A stretch of DNA of 64,000 nt from assembly GCA_031420415.1 (NCBI GenBank), contig JANOMT010000006.1:124001-188000 (forward strand). Direction: 5' to 3'. The DNA comes from JANYGA01 sp031420415 (GTDB taxonomy: Bacteria; Vulcanimicrobiota; Vulcanimicrobiia; Vulcanimicrobiales; Vulcanimicrobiaceae). Made by a program: the position numbers and the translations under genes. The notes beneath the pieces are model-generated. The model had not been told where the DNA came from and did not search any database. It was given only the letters and a program-made list of their open reading frames with translations. Below are positions 7,973 through 17,430 of the stretch, piece after piece. Positions within the stretch are counted from its first letter, which is position 1. Each line of letters opens with the position of its first letter.

Positions 7973-9445
7973 GTGTCCACATTGGAGCGTTACGATGCGA
8001 TCGTTATCGGCGCGGGCGTCGCAGGGTTAACGGCAGCGGCCGCCCTAGCGCATCGTTCCGTATCTACATTACTCGTTGAACGTCATAATGTCCCGGGCGG
8101 ATGCGCATCATTTTATCAACGAGACGGATATCGCTTCGATGTCGGTGCGACTCTTGTCGGCGGCTTCGGTCCGCGCGGCGTTCATCGATTGCTCAACGCC
8201 GAACTCGGAATCGATGTTACGCCCGAGCCTATCGAGCCATCGATGGTCGTGCATCTCCCCGATGTTTCGGTAACGCGTTACGGAGACAAACGCTGGCGCG
8301 GCGAGCGATTGCGGGTCTTCGGTCCGACAGCCGAACCGTTTTGGACCCGCCAAGAACGCATCGCCGATCTCGCCTACGACTTCTCCATGGGCTTTCCCGC
8401 GTTGCCAGTCGATGTCGCGTCGATCGGGGCGCTCGCTCGCGCATTCCGGCCGCGGCATCTGCCACTCCTGGCGACGCTGGGACGTACCGTTGCATCGATC
8501 ATGCCCACGTCCGCAAGCGCGCGACTGCGCAGTTTTGTCGACGCGCAGCTCCTTATCACCGCGCAGACCAATGCTGCGGGTGCCGATCTCGCGTATGGCG
8601 CAACGGCGCTCGATCTCGCACGTGAAGGAACGTTTCATCTACCCGATGGGGTTTCGACAATTTCTGTCGCACTCGCGCGTGCGATCCGACGCGCCGGCTC
8701 GACGATTGTCTACAACCAAAGTGTTGTCGCGATCGAGACGCGACGCGGCCGCGTTTGTGGCGTACGTTTGAACGACGGCTCTCGGATCGCCACGTCGCGG
8801 GTGATCAGCGCTCTACCGATCGCGAACACGATCGAACTCTGCCCGGAAATCGACCACGCCTTCCGATCGCGGCTCGCCGTGCTCCCCGAGCGCTGGGGCG
8901 CTTTCATGCTCTACATCGGTCTCCCGCCTGCAACGGTGCCGCAGGATCTGCCGACGCACCATCAGCTCGTCGGCGCATACGACGAGCCGCCCGGCGAGGG
9001 AAATACATCGTTTCTGTCATTTTCCGGGAGTACCGAACTGCGCCGTGCTCGTAACGGCGGCCGAGCCGTGACGATCTCGACGCATACCGACGTGGCGCGC
9101 TGGGAACGCGCCGAGCGGGATGGTACGCTCGAGGCGCTGCGCGCCCGCTATACCCGTCGTCTCAAGGCCGCGCTCGACCGCGTCGTTCCTGGCGCATCGC
9201 ATCGCGCAGTCGTGCTCGAGGCGGCGACGCCAATGACGTTCGCGCGCTACACGGGTCGCATGCGTGGACTCGTTGGCGGCCTACCGCAGACGCCAGCAAA
9301 CGCGACACTCGGGGCGATCGGGCATCGAACTCCGGTCGCCGGGCTCTACCTTTGCGGCGATTCGACGTTCCCCGGTCAGTCGACCGTCGGCGCGACACTC
9401 AGCGGCGTCAACGCCGCTCGCGCGGCGACCGATCGCTTTAGCTAG
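7973..9445 (+). CDS. FAD-dependent phytoene desaturase/carotenoid isomerase-like oxidoreductase
   Basis: A 490-residue NAD(P)/FAD-dependent amine-oxidase-fold enzyme. The dinucleotide-binding GAGVAG motif lies at residues 13-18, followed by the acidic end of the second strand (LLVER) and the GG motif (NVPGGCASF). The C-terminal FAD-contacting segment reads GLYLCGDSTFPGQSTVGATLSG. Overall it resembles the CrtI/CRTISO/retinol-saturase group, which act on polyenes. No other carotenoid gene lies nearby, so the substrate is uncertain. The start is GTG at 7973 with only a weak ribosome site. It is divergent from the barrel gene across 122 bases and overlaps the thioesterase stop by four bases. Confidence 0.82.
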   Translation: MSTLERYDAIVIGAGVAGLTAAAALAHRSVSTLLVERHNVPGGCASFYQRDGYRFDVGATLVGGFGPRGVHRLLNAELGIDVTPEPIEPSMVVHLPDVSVTRYGDKRWRGERLRVFGPTAEPFWTRQERIADLAYDFSMGFPALPVDVASIGALARAFRPRHLPLLATLGRTVASIMPTSASARLRSFVDAQLLITAQTNAAGADLAYGATALDLAREGTFHLPDGVSTISVALARAIRRAGSTIVYNQSVVAIETRRGRVCGVRLNDGSRIATSRVISALPIANTIELCPEIDHAFRSRLAVLPERWGAFMLYIGLPPATVPQDLPTHHQLVGAYDEPPGEGNTSFLSFSGSTELRRARNGGRAVTISTHTDVARWERAERDGTLEALRARYTRRLKAALDRVVPGASHRAVVLEAATPMTFARYTGRMRGLVGGLPQTPANATLGAIGHRTPVAGLYLCGDSTFPGQSTVGATLSGVNAARAATDRFS

Positions 9446-9837
9446 GCGCGTTTTTCGTCGAGATTTTTGCGAAAGCGCGTCTTATCGATAATGTAGCGCT
9501 CGTGCATCCCTTCCGCAATCTTCTCTCGCTCGTCGAACGAAGAAAAAGCGAAGTTCACCCGGCGACCGTCGATCGCAATCACCTCGACTTCCGTGCGGAT
9601 GATGAAGCCGACGGGCGTTGGCGCCAAATGCGTGAGATCGACGGACGCTCCGAGTGTGACTTCATCGGTCTCGAGGACTGGCGCGAGGCACTGCACGGCC
9701 GCATCTTCGATAAGCTGCAACAACATCGGTGTCGAAAGGACGTCGACCCCTTTGTTCCCGGCTTTCTCTGCCGTCATCCACTCTTCAACGCGCGTCTGAC
9801 TCTGATATTTGCGACCGATGTCGATCTTGACGGCCAT
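9442..9837 (-). CDS. hotdog-fold thioesterase (FlK-like)
   Basis: A 131-residue single hotdog domain. It has the long-helix residues VLSTPMLLQLIEDAA and the strand pattern TLGASVDLTHLAPTPVG typical of FlK-like (fluoroacetyl-CoA thioesterase-like) proteins, which usually hydrolyse short acyl-CoA esters. The Thr/Glu/His positions of that family appear present (T37, E44 and H70 by my count), so an active enzyme is plausible. The true acyl-CoA substrate is unknown. It is transcribed alone, converging with the FAD oxidoreductase. Confidence 0.82.
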   Translation of the reverse strand: MAVKIDIGRKYQSQTRVEEWMTAEKAGNKGVDVLSTPMLLQLIEDAAVQCLAPVLETDEVTLGASVDLTHLAPTPVGFIIRTEVEVIAIDGRRVNFAFSSFDEREKIAEGMHERYIIDKTRFRKNLDEKRA

Positions 9838-9939
9838 GGTGAGGTGCTTACGTCCGCGAAGGGTGTCGCTCCCGCTCGCTCGTCCGACACACGTGAATCA
9901 TTTTGGGGATCGGCTGCGTACAAGGTCCGGAGGTTTCTC

Positions 9940-11283
9940 GTGAAGGGTGTTATGCAAGTTCGCACGGTCGCGTCGCTCGTCGCCATTGCCGTGGTCGTTG
10001 CCGGATGCGGCGGCGCTCAGAAAAAAGCGCCGCAGGGGCCTCCGCCACTCGCAGTCGACGTTTCGCGCGTCAGGCAGGCGACGATCGCGACGTCGATCAC
10101 GCTCGACGGCCAGATCGCACCCCTCCAAGAATCGACATTGAGTACGCCCGAATCGGGAACGGTCGGTGCCGTGTATGTAAATGAAGGCGATCGCGTCGGC
10201 AAAGGCGAGCTTCTGGCGAAACTCGACGACGCGCAACTCCGCGCGCAACTCTCGGCTACGCTCGCAACCGTGCAACAATCGCAGGCCCGTCTGCAAGGAT
10301 CCAACGTCGCCGCACCGATCGCATCGCAACAATATTCATCAGCGGTGACGAGCGCGCAACAAGCGGTCCAGCAGGCGAAGAATCGCGTCGCAACCGACGA
10401 AGCCGCACTCAAAAATGCAACGCTCGTGTACCAAAGTAATCAGCAACTCGTATCTCAGGGTTACGTCGCGCAGACCGCCATGGCGCAGGCACGCTCGAAT
10501 TACGTGGCGGCGATGCAAGAGCTCAACAACGCTCGAGATGCCGTTCCCGCCGCGCAAGCGGCGCTGACGACGGCGCAGAGCAACACGGGCAATTCCGGCG
10601 TCGATCAAGCGACGATCGCGGCGAATAAAGCCGGGCTCGCTCAAGCGCAAGCCAACGTCACGCTCCTGCAAACGCAGATCGCGCAGACGTCGCTCTATGC
10701 GCCATTCGCCGGTGTCGTGACGCAGCGTCTCCTCGATCCCGGAGCGTTCGCGGGCCCGAACGCCCCGATCGTGCGACTCTCACAACTCGACACCGTTTAC
10801 GTGAATGCAAACGTCCCGGACGAAGCGCTCGCCTTCGTTCATGCGGGAACACCCGTTCACTTCACCTCGCAAAGTTTGCCGGGTAAGCGTTTTAGCGGTG
10901 CCATCAGCGACGTCAACGCGACGCCGACGACGGGGACGCTTTCGTATCGCGCGCGTATCCGGCAGGCGAATCCCGACAACCTACTACGCGGCGGCATGCT
11001 CGTCTCGCTCGTCGTGCAGAAAGAACGTCATTCAAACACGACCGTCGTGCCGCGCACGGCGCTTTTTACGAGCGACTCGGGCTCCAACGTCTACACCGTC
11101 GTCGATGGGAAAGCAAAGCTGCTGCCGGTGACGGTTGGGCTCGAAACCGATACGCTCGCCGAAGTGCACGGACAGGGCGTCGCGCCCGGCACCGTCGTGA
11201 TCACGACGCGCCCCGACGCCTTGCAAGACGGCAGTGGCGTCGCGGTCGCAGGCTTGCCCACGCACGCACCGGCGGCGAAATGA
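9940..11283 (+). CDS. HlyD/RND-type periplasmic membrane fusion lipoprotein
   Basis: A 447-residue membrane fusion protein. It has a lipoprotein signal (VVVAGCGG), a split lipoyl domain (about 65-100 and 240-275), a long coiled-coil hairpin rich in Gln/Ala, and beta-barrel plus membrane-proximal domains. Such adaptors bridge an inner-membrane exporter to a TolC channel. GTG at 9940 is preferred: GGAGG ends 6 bases before it, whereas the next ATG is too far away. The last four bases overlap the start of the TolC gene (ATGA). No inner-membrane pump gene adjoins, so the pair must borrow a transporter encoded elsewhere. Confidence 0.92.
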   Translation: MKGVMQVRTVASLVAIAVVVAGCGGAQKKAPQGPPPLAVDVSRVRQATIATSITLDGQIAPLQESTLSTPESGTVGAVYVNEGDRVGKGELLAKLDDAQLRAQLSATLATVQQSQARLQGSNVAAPIASQQYSSAVTSAQQAVQQAKNRVATDEAALKNATLVYQSNQQLVSQGYVAQTAMAQARSNYVAAMQELNNARDAVPAAQAALTTAQSNTGNSGVDQATIAANKAGLAQAQANVTLLQTQIAQTSLYAPFAGVVTQRLLDPGAFAGPNAPIVRLSQLDTVYVNANVPDEALAFVHAGTPVHFTSQSLPGKRFSGAISDVNATPTTGTLSYRARIRQANPDNLLRGGMLVSLVVQKERHSNTTVVPRTALFTSDSGSNVYTVVDGKAKLLPVTVGLETDTLAEVHGQGVAPGTVVITTRPDALQDGSGVAVAGLPTHAPAAK

Positions 11284-12935
11284 TCGCAGCTCGTATCGCC
11301 CGTGCAGTTGCGATTGCGATCGCCGTCTGCACGGTCGTGCCAACCACCCCGATAGACGCGCAACCGAACGTCGCGCAAAAGAACATCGCGCCCGTACCGC
11401 TCGCACCGCAGCCGACGCCTTTTCCCATCAATACCCTCGCCCCGCTCACGGGTGAGACGACGTTGCCGTATCCCGCGTATGGCACGCCCGTTCCCGGCGT
11501 GAACGCCGGTACGCGCGCGGCCGATCTTCCGGCGACGATCTCGCTCCAAGGTGCGATCGCCGTCGGTTTCGCGCGTTCACCGCTGCTCGCATCCGCGCGT
11601 GCGGATGTCGGCGTTGCGAGCGCAGCCGCGCGACTTGCTGGTGCGGGGCTCTTGCCGTCGGTTGCGGGTTCGGCCTCGCTCGATCAAAGTCGGATCCAGG
11701 GTGGCGGATCATCGGGTTCGTTCTCGACCGGGGCGACGACGGGGAATGGCACGGGTACGAATGGCACCCCGATCGGCACCTCTCCATCGAACGCCGTTCG
11801 CGCATCGGGATCGACCAATGTGACGAGCGGGAATCTCGGCGTTTCACTCCGGCAACTGATTTTTGACGGAGGCCGTATCGCTGCGTCCGTGCGCGCCTCG
11901 CGGCGCAACGAGACGGCATTTGCCGATACGTACCGTCGCGAGTTGCAAACCGTCGCGTTCAACGTGGCCTCGACGTATTATTCGTACCTTTCGGCGCAAC
12001 GCACGGTTCAAGTCGATCTCGAGATCGTACGCCAGGACCAGGTGCAAGAGGATCTCGTTCGCGCGCAAGTGCGCGCTGGGACCGAGGCGCGCGCGCAGAT
12101 CGCGACGGCGCAATTACCGACCGCACAAGACCGCCTCGCGGTCGTACGCGCGCAAGGCGCGGAACTCTCCGCGGGCGCGGCGTTCGCAAATGCGATGGGT
12201 CTCGATGCGAACGTGCGCGTCCAACCCATCGACGACGCCCCGATCTTCACCAACACGCCCGTCTCGTCGATTTCGATTCCGAGTTACGACGACGCCGTGA
12301 AGCGGGCGCTAGCGCTGCGGCCCGACTACGATGCGGCGCTGCAGAGCATCGCGCAGGCGCAAGAGACGCTGCGCGGGGCGCGTCTAGGCCGGTCGCCGTC
12401 GTTATCGGGCAGCGCGTCGACGCAGGAGAGTTCGTCGGGAACCACGCTCGGCAATTTCCACAATTCGACGAGTGTCGGCGTGACGCTTACGATTCCGATC
12501 TTCGATCAAAATCTGACGGCCGACAACACCGCGCAGGCGCTCGCGAGCCTCGATCGCGCGAGCGCGCAACGTCAAAATACGGCGCTCAACGTTTCGCTCA
12601 ATATCAAGCAGACGCTCGCGAACTTCGTGACGGCTTTCGCGGCCCTCGAGCAGACGCGTCAAGAGTACGCGACCGCGATCAGCAACGTTCGTTCGACGCA
12701 GGCGCAGTATCGCGCCGGTGTGACGACGTTGCCGTTATTGCTCAATGCGCAGACCCAACTCGCGCGTGCGCAGAGCGATCAGGTCACGACGGTCTACACC
12801 GTCCGGCAGGCCGAACAAGCCTATCTCTTCGCGATCGGCGCGAATTACGATACCGCAGCGGCCCTCGGGTCGCGTCGCATCGATCCGATTCCGATGAAGC
12901 CCGATCCCATTCCGCTGGTAAGGCCGAAGCCGTAA
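11280..12935 (+). CDS. TolC-family outer-membrane efflux protein
   Basis: A 551-residue outer-membrane efflux protein. It has an N-terminal signal peptide, a proline-rich linker (about 35-75) and two OEP repeats (about 90-300 and 320-525) with long alanine/glutamine-rich helices typical of the periplasmic tunnel. A serine/glycine/threonine-rich insertion at about 135-180 is longer than usual. It is translationally coupled to the membrane fusion protein. The role is the outer-membrane duct of a tripartite exporter; substrate is unknown. Confidence 0.92.
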   Translation: MIAARIARAVAIAIAVCTVVPTTPIDAQPNVAQKNIAPVPLAPQPTPFPINTLAPLTGETTLPYPAYGTPVPGVNAGTRAADLPATISLQGAIAVGFARSPLLASARADVGVASAAARLAGAGLLPSVAGSASLDQSRIQGGGSSGSFSTGATTGNGTGTNGTPIGTSPSNAVRASGSTNVTSGNLGVSLRQLIFDGGRIAASVRASRRNETAFADTYRRELQTVAFNVASTYYSYLSAQRTVQVDLEIVRQDQVQEDLVRAQVRAGTEARAQIATAQLPTAQDRLAVVRAQGAELSAGAAFANAMGLDANVRVQPIDDAPIFTNTPVSSISIPSYDDAVKRALALRPDYDAALQSIAQAQETLRGARLGRSPSLSGSASTQESSSGTTLGNFHNSTSVGVTLTIPIFDQNLTADNTAQALASLDRASAQRQNTALNVSLNIKQTLANFVTAFAALEQTRQEYATAISNVRSTQAQYRAGVTTLPLLLNAQTQLARAQSDQVTTVYTVRQAEQAYLFAIGANYDTAAALGSRRIDPIPMKPDPIPLVRPKP

Positions 12936-12974
12936 GGCGCGGGGGTTTCGCTCCGGCATCGCGTAGTCGTTCGT

Positions 12975-14102
12975 ATGTCCGTTCTCGAAACGCCCGTATC
13001 GGTCGAAGATCCGATCAATGCCGCGATCCTACGCATCTCCGAGGATCGAATCGCGGGCTTCCTCCGCGATCCCCTCGCTGCGATTGCGGAGCAATCGGGC
13101 ATCGATCTTCCGACAACGATCGAACGTATAAGGGCGATGCTCGCCTCGGGCACGATCCGGCGCGTGCGACAAACGTTGCTCGCGACCAACCTCGCACATG
13201 GCTCGCTCGTGGCTTGGCAGATTCCAGCCGAAAAGCTCGACGCGGCGTTCGAGTATATGTCGGAGGTCGATCCGTTTTCAGGGCACGTCGTGATCCGCAC
13301 GGCGGACGCCGCCACGCCGGGATCGCAATATCGCCTCTGGACGACGCTCAAGGTGCCGCAGGGCTACGCGATTGCGAAGCATGCCGAATTTTTGCGCGAG
13401 CACGTCGGCGCGGACGCATTTCGCTTGATGCCAGCGGAGAAGCTCTTCGCGCTCGGCGTGGGCCACATTCGGCGGCGCGGCATGGAGGTCGGCTCGCGCG
13501 CGGACGTGCTCGCCGATACGATCCACACGAATATCGTCGAACTCTCGGAGCGTGACTGGCGCGTGCTCGTCACGCTCAAGCGCGAATTCGAAGTAGACGA
13601 ACTCGTGCCGCACCTTTGGGAGGCGCGTGCGCGTGAAGCGGGCGTCTCGGTCGATGAGTTCTATGCCGTTGCGGAGTCGCTTGCGGAACGCCGCGTCATC
13701 GGCCGCTTCTCGACGTTCCTCGAACACGTCAAGGCGACGCCGGGCAACGAACGCGTCACGCGCTATAACGCGCTCTTTCATTGGCAAGTCCCGGTCGGTC
13801 GCGAGATCGAGGCGGGCCGCGAAGTGGGGCGCCATCACATCATGACGCACGCGTATTGGCGCGAGGGTGGGCCCGAGTTTCGCAACGTCAATATCATGGG
13901 CGTCGCACACGGGCTCGACAAGGACGTGCTCCTCGCGCACAAGGCCGCGATCGACGAACATTTGCGCGAAGCGGGGTTCGATGTCGGCTACACCAACGTG
14001 TTTTGGGGCGGCCGCAGTGAAATTAAGCCGTCGGAGATTTCGCCGTTCGCGTACGCGGAGTTTCACCGCGCGCGCGGAGTCGATCCCGAGACCTTGCGTT
14101 GA
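12975..14102 (+). CDS. double Lrp/AsnC-type protein, siroheme decarboxylase (AhbA/AhbB, NirD-L)-like
   Basis: A 375-residue protein built of two similar halves. Each has a winged-helix-like N-terminal part (residues about 20-65 with IRRVRQTLLATNL; about 190-245 with RRVIGRFSTFLEHV) followed by an alpha/beta ligand domain. This is the architecture of siroheme decarboxylases AhbA and AhbB and of fused NirD-L proteins, where the Lrp-like fold is catalytic and does not bind DNA. No other heme-d1 or alternative heme gene is visible, so a transcriptional role cannot be excluded. The following binding-protein gene starts at its stop codon, indicating coupling. Confidence 0.6.
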   Translation: MSVLETPVSVEDPINAAILRISEDRIAGFLRDPLAAIAEQSGIDLPTTIERIRAMLASGTIRRVRQTLLATNLAHGSLVAWQIPAEKLDAAFEYMSEVDPFSGHVVIRTADAATPGSQYRLWTTLKVPQGYAIAKHAEFLREHVGADAFRLMPAEKLFALGVGHIRRRGMEVGSRADVLADTIHTNIVELSERDWRVLVTLKREFEVDELVPHLWEARAREAGVSVDEFYAVAESLAERRVIGRFSTFLEHVKATPGNERVTRYNALFHWQVPVGREIEAGREVGRHHIMTHAYWREGGPEFRNVNIMGVAHGLDKDVLLAHKAAIDEHLREAGFDVGYTNVFWGGRSEIKPSEISPFAYAEFHRARGVDPETLR

Positions 14103-14104
14103 TC

Positions 14105-15769
14105 ATGTGCGCGAACGTGTTGCGTCGTGCGACGACGCTCGTTGCGGCGTGTTTAGCGATCGCGACGAATACGGCATGTACGCGCGTCGCGACGTCATCG
14201 AGCGAGGGCTCGGCCCCGCACGAGTCTCACGATCGACTCGTGTATGCGGAGGCCCAAGATGCAAAATCGCTTAATCCGCTGCTTTCGACGAGTGCGTCGT
14301 CGCTCGATCTGTCGATGTTTATCTACAGCTACGCGGTCCGGTACGACGATAAAGTCCGCCCCGTACCCGACGCTCTTCGCGAAATTCCGACGCAAGCGAA
14401 TGGCGACGTCAGCAAAGATGGGCTCACGCTCAAGTACAAACTGCGGCCGAATATTCTCTTTCACGATGGCGTGAAATTGACGTGCGCGGACTTGCGCTTC
14501 ACGTGGCACGTCGTCGTCAACCCGGCCAATAACGGGGTCACGCAGGACGGCTACCGCGATATCAAAGACATCGATTGTTCCGATCCGCTCGTCGCCGTGA
14601 TCCATATGAAGAAGATCTACGCGCCGTTCTTGCAGCAACTCTGGGGCGTCAACGGCAACGCGCCGATCCTCCCCGAGCATTTGCTCGCGAAATATAACGA
14701 TAGCAAAGGGTCGTTCAATACGGCACCGTACCAAGGGGCGCCGATCGGAAGTGGCCCGTACCGGTTCGTGAAATGGGATCGTGGGTCGCAGGTCGTGATG
14801 AAGGCGTTCGATCGCTACTTCCTCGGGAAGCCGAAGATCGGCGAAGTCGTCTTCAAATATATCCCGGATTCCAACACGCTCGTGGAACAAGTACGGACGC
14901 ACGAAGTCGATATGGCGATCCACGTCGGTGCGAACTCGTGGCCGCAAATGCAGAATATCCCGGGCACGATTGCCGACGCACCTCCCGTGTACACGTACGA
15001 TCACGTCGATTTCAATCTCCGCAAACCGCTCTTCGCCCACGATCTTGCGCTTCGACGCGCGCTCGCGACGGGCATCGACCGTCCCGGCCTTCTCGCCAAG
15101 ATCGCACACGGTTTGGGCGATCTCACCGATACGGCGCTCTCGCCGAAAATATCGACCGGTTGGACGAAGGACACGGTGCACTATCCCTTCGACCTCGCGG
15201 GAGCACGCAAGATGCTCGATGGGGATGGTTGGAAGGTGGGCACAGGCGGTATCCGCGTTAAAAACGGGCTGCGCCTCGCATTCAATCTGCAAACGCAAAC
15301 CGAAAGCGCATCGGGCAAAGCCTATCAGACACTCATTCAAAGCGAATGGCGCGATCTCGGCGCCGACGTTGGGATCAAGAATGCGCCGACCGCGCAGTTT
15401 TTCGATAATACGGCGAACGGCGTGCTTCAAGGCGGACACTACGATGTCGCAATCTTTGCGTGGAGCAGCGCGGCCGATCCCGATGACAGCGCGATCTACT
15501 CGCCGCGAAACTTCGCACCGCACGGCCAGAACGCGCTTTTCTGGGATGACGCGATCGCTGGAAAAGCGATGGACGACGAACTCGCGACGGTGGATCCCGT
15601 TCTTCGCCAGCGTGCGTTCGTCATCGAGCAACAGCAGTTCGCCTCGGACGTGCCCTCGATCGTGCTCTTCTATCGGCGCGAACCCGAGATCTATCCGACG
15701 CGATTAAAGGGGTACGTGGCCTCGCCTGTGATCTCGCCGTTTTGGGATCCCCAAAACTACTCGTTGTAG
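14105..15769 (+). CDS. peptide/nickel-type ABC solute-binding protein (SBP_bac_5), copy 1
   Basis: A 554-residue exported binding protein of family 5. The signal region ends with a possible lipobox (TNTAC). SBP_bac_5 blocks follow: the LVYAEAQDAKSLNPL opening, a DG.KLTCADLRFTW region, and IGSGPYRF before the second lobe. Family members bind oligopeptides, nickel or related ligands for an ABC importer. TTG at 14099 overlaps the upstream stop and is an alternative start. It is the first of three tandem paralogues that lack permease and ATPase genes. Divergence from the other two copies is clear, so it is not a recent duplication. Confidence 0.88.
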   Translation: MCANVLRRATTLVAACLAIATNTACTRVATSSSEGSAPHESHDRLVYAEAQDAKSLNPLLSTSASSLDLSMFIYSYAVRYDDKVRPVPDALREIPTQANGDVSKDGLTLKYKLRPNILFHDGVKLTCADLRFTWHVVVNPANNGVTQDGYRDIKDIDCSDPLVAVIHMKKIYAPFLQQLWGVNGNAPILPEHLLAKYNDSKGSFNTAPYQGAPIGSGPYRFVKWDRGSQVVMKAFDRYFLGKPKIGEVVFKYIPDSNTLVEQVRTHEVDMAIHVGANSWPQMQNIPGTIADAPPVYTYDHVDFNLRKPLFAHDLALRRALATGIDRPGLLAKIAHGLGDLTDTALSPKISTGWTKDTVHYPFDLAGARKMLDGDGWKVGTGGIRVKNGLRLAFNLQTQTESASGKAYQTLIQSEWRDLGADVGIKNAPTAQFFDNTANGVLQGGHYDVAIFAWSSAADPDDSAIYSPRNFAPHGQNALFWDDAIAGKAMDDELATVDPVLRQRAFVIEQQQFASDVPSIVLFYRREPEIYPTRLKGYVASPVISPFWDPQNYSL

Positions 15770-15819
15770 GGCACGCAGAGTGTCTGCTCGCCGGTTCGTG
15801 TTTTTATTCTGGAGGTTTC

Positions 15820-17430
15820 GTGAAGTGTCTCGCTTTGGTCGGTCTGCTCGCCGCGCTCCCGTCGCTCGCGGCAGCCGACGAACCGGCGCGCGTCAACGCG
15901 TACACGCAACCGCACGTTTTGCGTTATGCTGAAGCGGAAGATATCGCGAGCCTCAACCCCGCTCTCAACTCGCAAGCCGTTCTGTTGCACCTCAGCCAAC
16001 TGACGGAAGCTTATCTCTTTCGCTTCGATCGGCGCAATCTCGCGGAGCCCGAACTCGCGACGATCGTGCCGAGTAAGAGCAACGGGGGTGTAAGCGCCGA
16101 TGGCAAGACGATCACCTATCACCTTCGACATAACGTCAAGTGGTCGGACGGCGCGCCCTTCGATGGGAACGACGTTAGGTTTACCTTCGATGTCATGAAC
16201 AACAAATCCAATAACGTCGGCTCGCGTGACGGGTTCGATTTCGTCGCAAAGGTCGACGTGCCCGATCCGTTTACAGTCGTCGTCCACCTCAATCGACCCT
16301 ATTCACTCTTCATTCCGACCTATTTTGCGAGCGCCGGTGGCAACTCGTGTATCTTGCCCAAGCATCTTCTGGGATCGTTACCCAATATCAATACGGCACC
16401 GTATAATAATCTGCCGGTCGGCATCGGACCATTTCGCTATACGGCGTGGCATCGTGGTGAGAACGTCGAGATGGAGGCCAATCCGAATTACTGGCGCGGT
16501 CTGCCGAAATTGAAGAAGATCGTCTTCAAAATCGTCCCCGATCGCAATACCGTACTCACACAATTGCAAACGGGTGAGATCGATCTCTGGAACCCGTTTG
16601 GCGGCTCGTTTCTCGCCCGCGCTCAGGCCATGAAAGGCGTTGAGGTCGAGCGTCATCCGGTGTACGGCTATAACCACTGGGACTTCAATTTGACGCGCCC
16701 GGTCTTGCACGAACGCGTCGTACGCCAGGCGTTGCGACTCGCAACCGATCGCCAAACGCTTCGCGACAAGGTCTCGCACGGGGTTGGCATACTGCAAGAA
16801 TCACTCTTGCCCGCGCCATATCCGGGCATCGCAAAATTGCCGCAGGTCGCATTCGATATCGCGAAAGCAAACGCGCTCCTCGATGGCGCGGGTTGGAAGC
16901 GTGGCGCCGATGGCATTCGCGCGAAAAATGGCGTGCGACTCTCGCTTGAATTCGCGTCGAGTTCGGGCTCGCCGGACGTCGATACGCAGCTCGAACTCGT
17001 CCGAACGGGTTGGACTCAAATCGGCGTCGAGATGATCGTCAAACGGTATCAATCATCACAACTCTTCGGGTCGTTTGGCGAAGGTGGTGTGCTCTATACG
17101 GGAAAGTTCGACGTGATCGGATACGGTACGCAATTCGGACCCATCGACGGGCTGTCGTATTACACGTGTAGTGCCGTCCCGCCGGCGGGCCAAAATGTGA
17201 CGCACTATTGCAACAAGACGGTCGATGCGGTCTTGCACGATTTCAATACGCAGTATTCACCCGAAGGGCAAACGCGGGATCTTAATAGGGCAAACAAGAT
17301 CCTCGTCGACGACGTTCCGACCATCCTCATCTACAGCCGCGAAGAGCTGTACGCATTCAATCGCGATCTCAAGAATTTCCATCCCAACAACGCGAGTTTC
17401 TTCGACGATATGATGAACGTGGATATCTGA
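15820..17430 (+). CDS. peptide-type ABC solute-binding protein (SBP_bac_5), copy 2
   Basis: A 536-residue paralogue of the genes on either side. I chose GTG at 15820: GGAGG lies 4 bases upstream, and a signal peptide (hydrophobic, ending near LAAADE) follows directly. The longer frame from 15742 would bury that signal. There is no lipobox, so it may be a free periplasmic protein, unlike its neighbours. Family landmarks include VKWSDGAPFDGNDVRFTF and VGIGPFRY. Its stop shares a base with the ATG of copy 3 (TGATG), showing coupling. Ligand unknown. Confidence 0.88.
   Translation: MKCLALVGLLAALPSLAAADEPARVNAYTQPHVLRYAEAEDIASLNPALNSQAVLLHLSQLTEAYLFRFDRRNLAEPELATIVPSKSNGGVSADGKTITYHLRHNVKWSDGAPFDGNDVRFTFDVMNNKSNNVGSRDGFDFVAKVDVPDPFTVVVHLNRPYSLFIPTYFASAGGNSCILPKHLLGSLPNINTAPYNNLPVGIGPFRYTAWHRGENVEMEANPNYWRGLPKLKKIVFKIVPDRNTVLTQLQTGEIDLWNPFGGSFLARAQAMKGVEVERHPVYGYNHWDFNLTRPVLHERVVRQALRLATDRQTLRDKVSHGVGILQESLLPAPYPGIAKLPQVAFDIAKANALLDGAGWKRGADGIRAKNGVRLSLEFASSSGSPDVDTQLELVRTGWTQIGVEMIVKRYQSSQLFGSFGEGGVLYTGKFDVIGYGTQFGPIDGLSYYTCSAVPPAGQNVTHYCNKTVDAVLHDFNTQYSPEGQTRDLNRANKILVDDVPTILIYSREELYAFNRDLKNFHPNNASFFDDMMNVDI

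Noticed and set aside
14195..15631. 478-codon minus-strand frame across the first binding protein
   Set aside because: Shadow frame; the opposing gene has clear family motifs.
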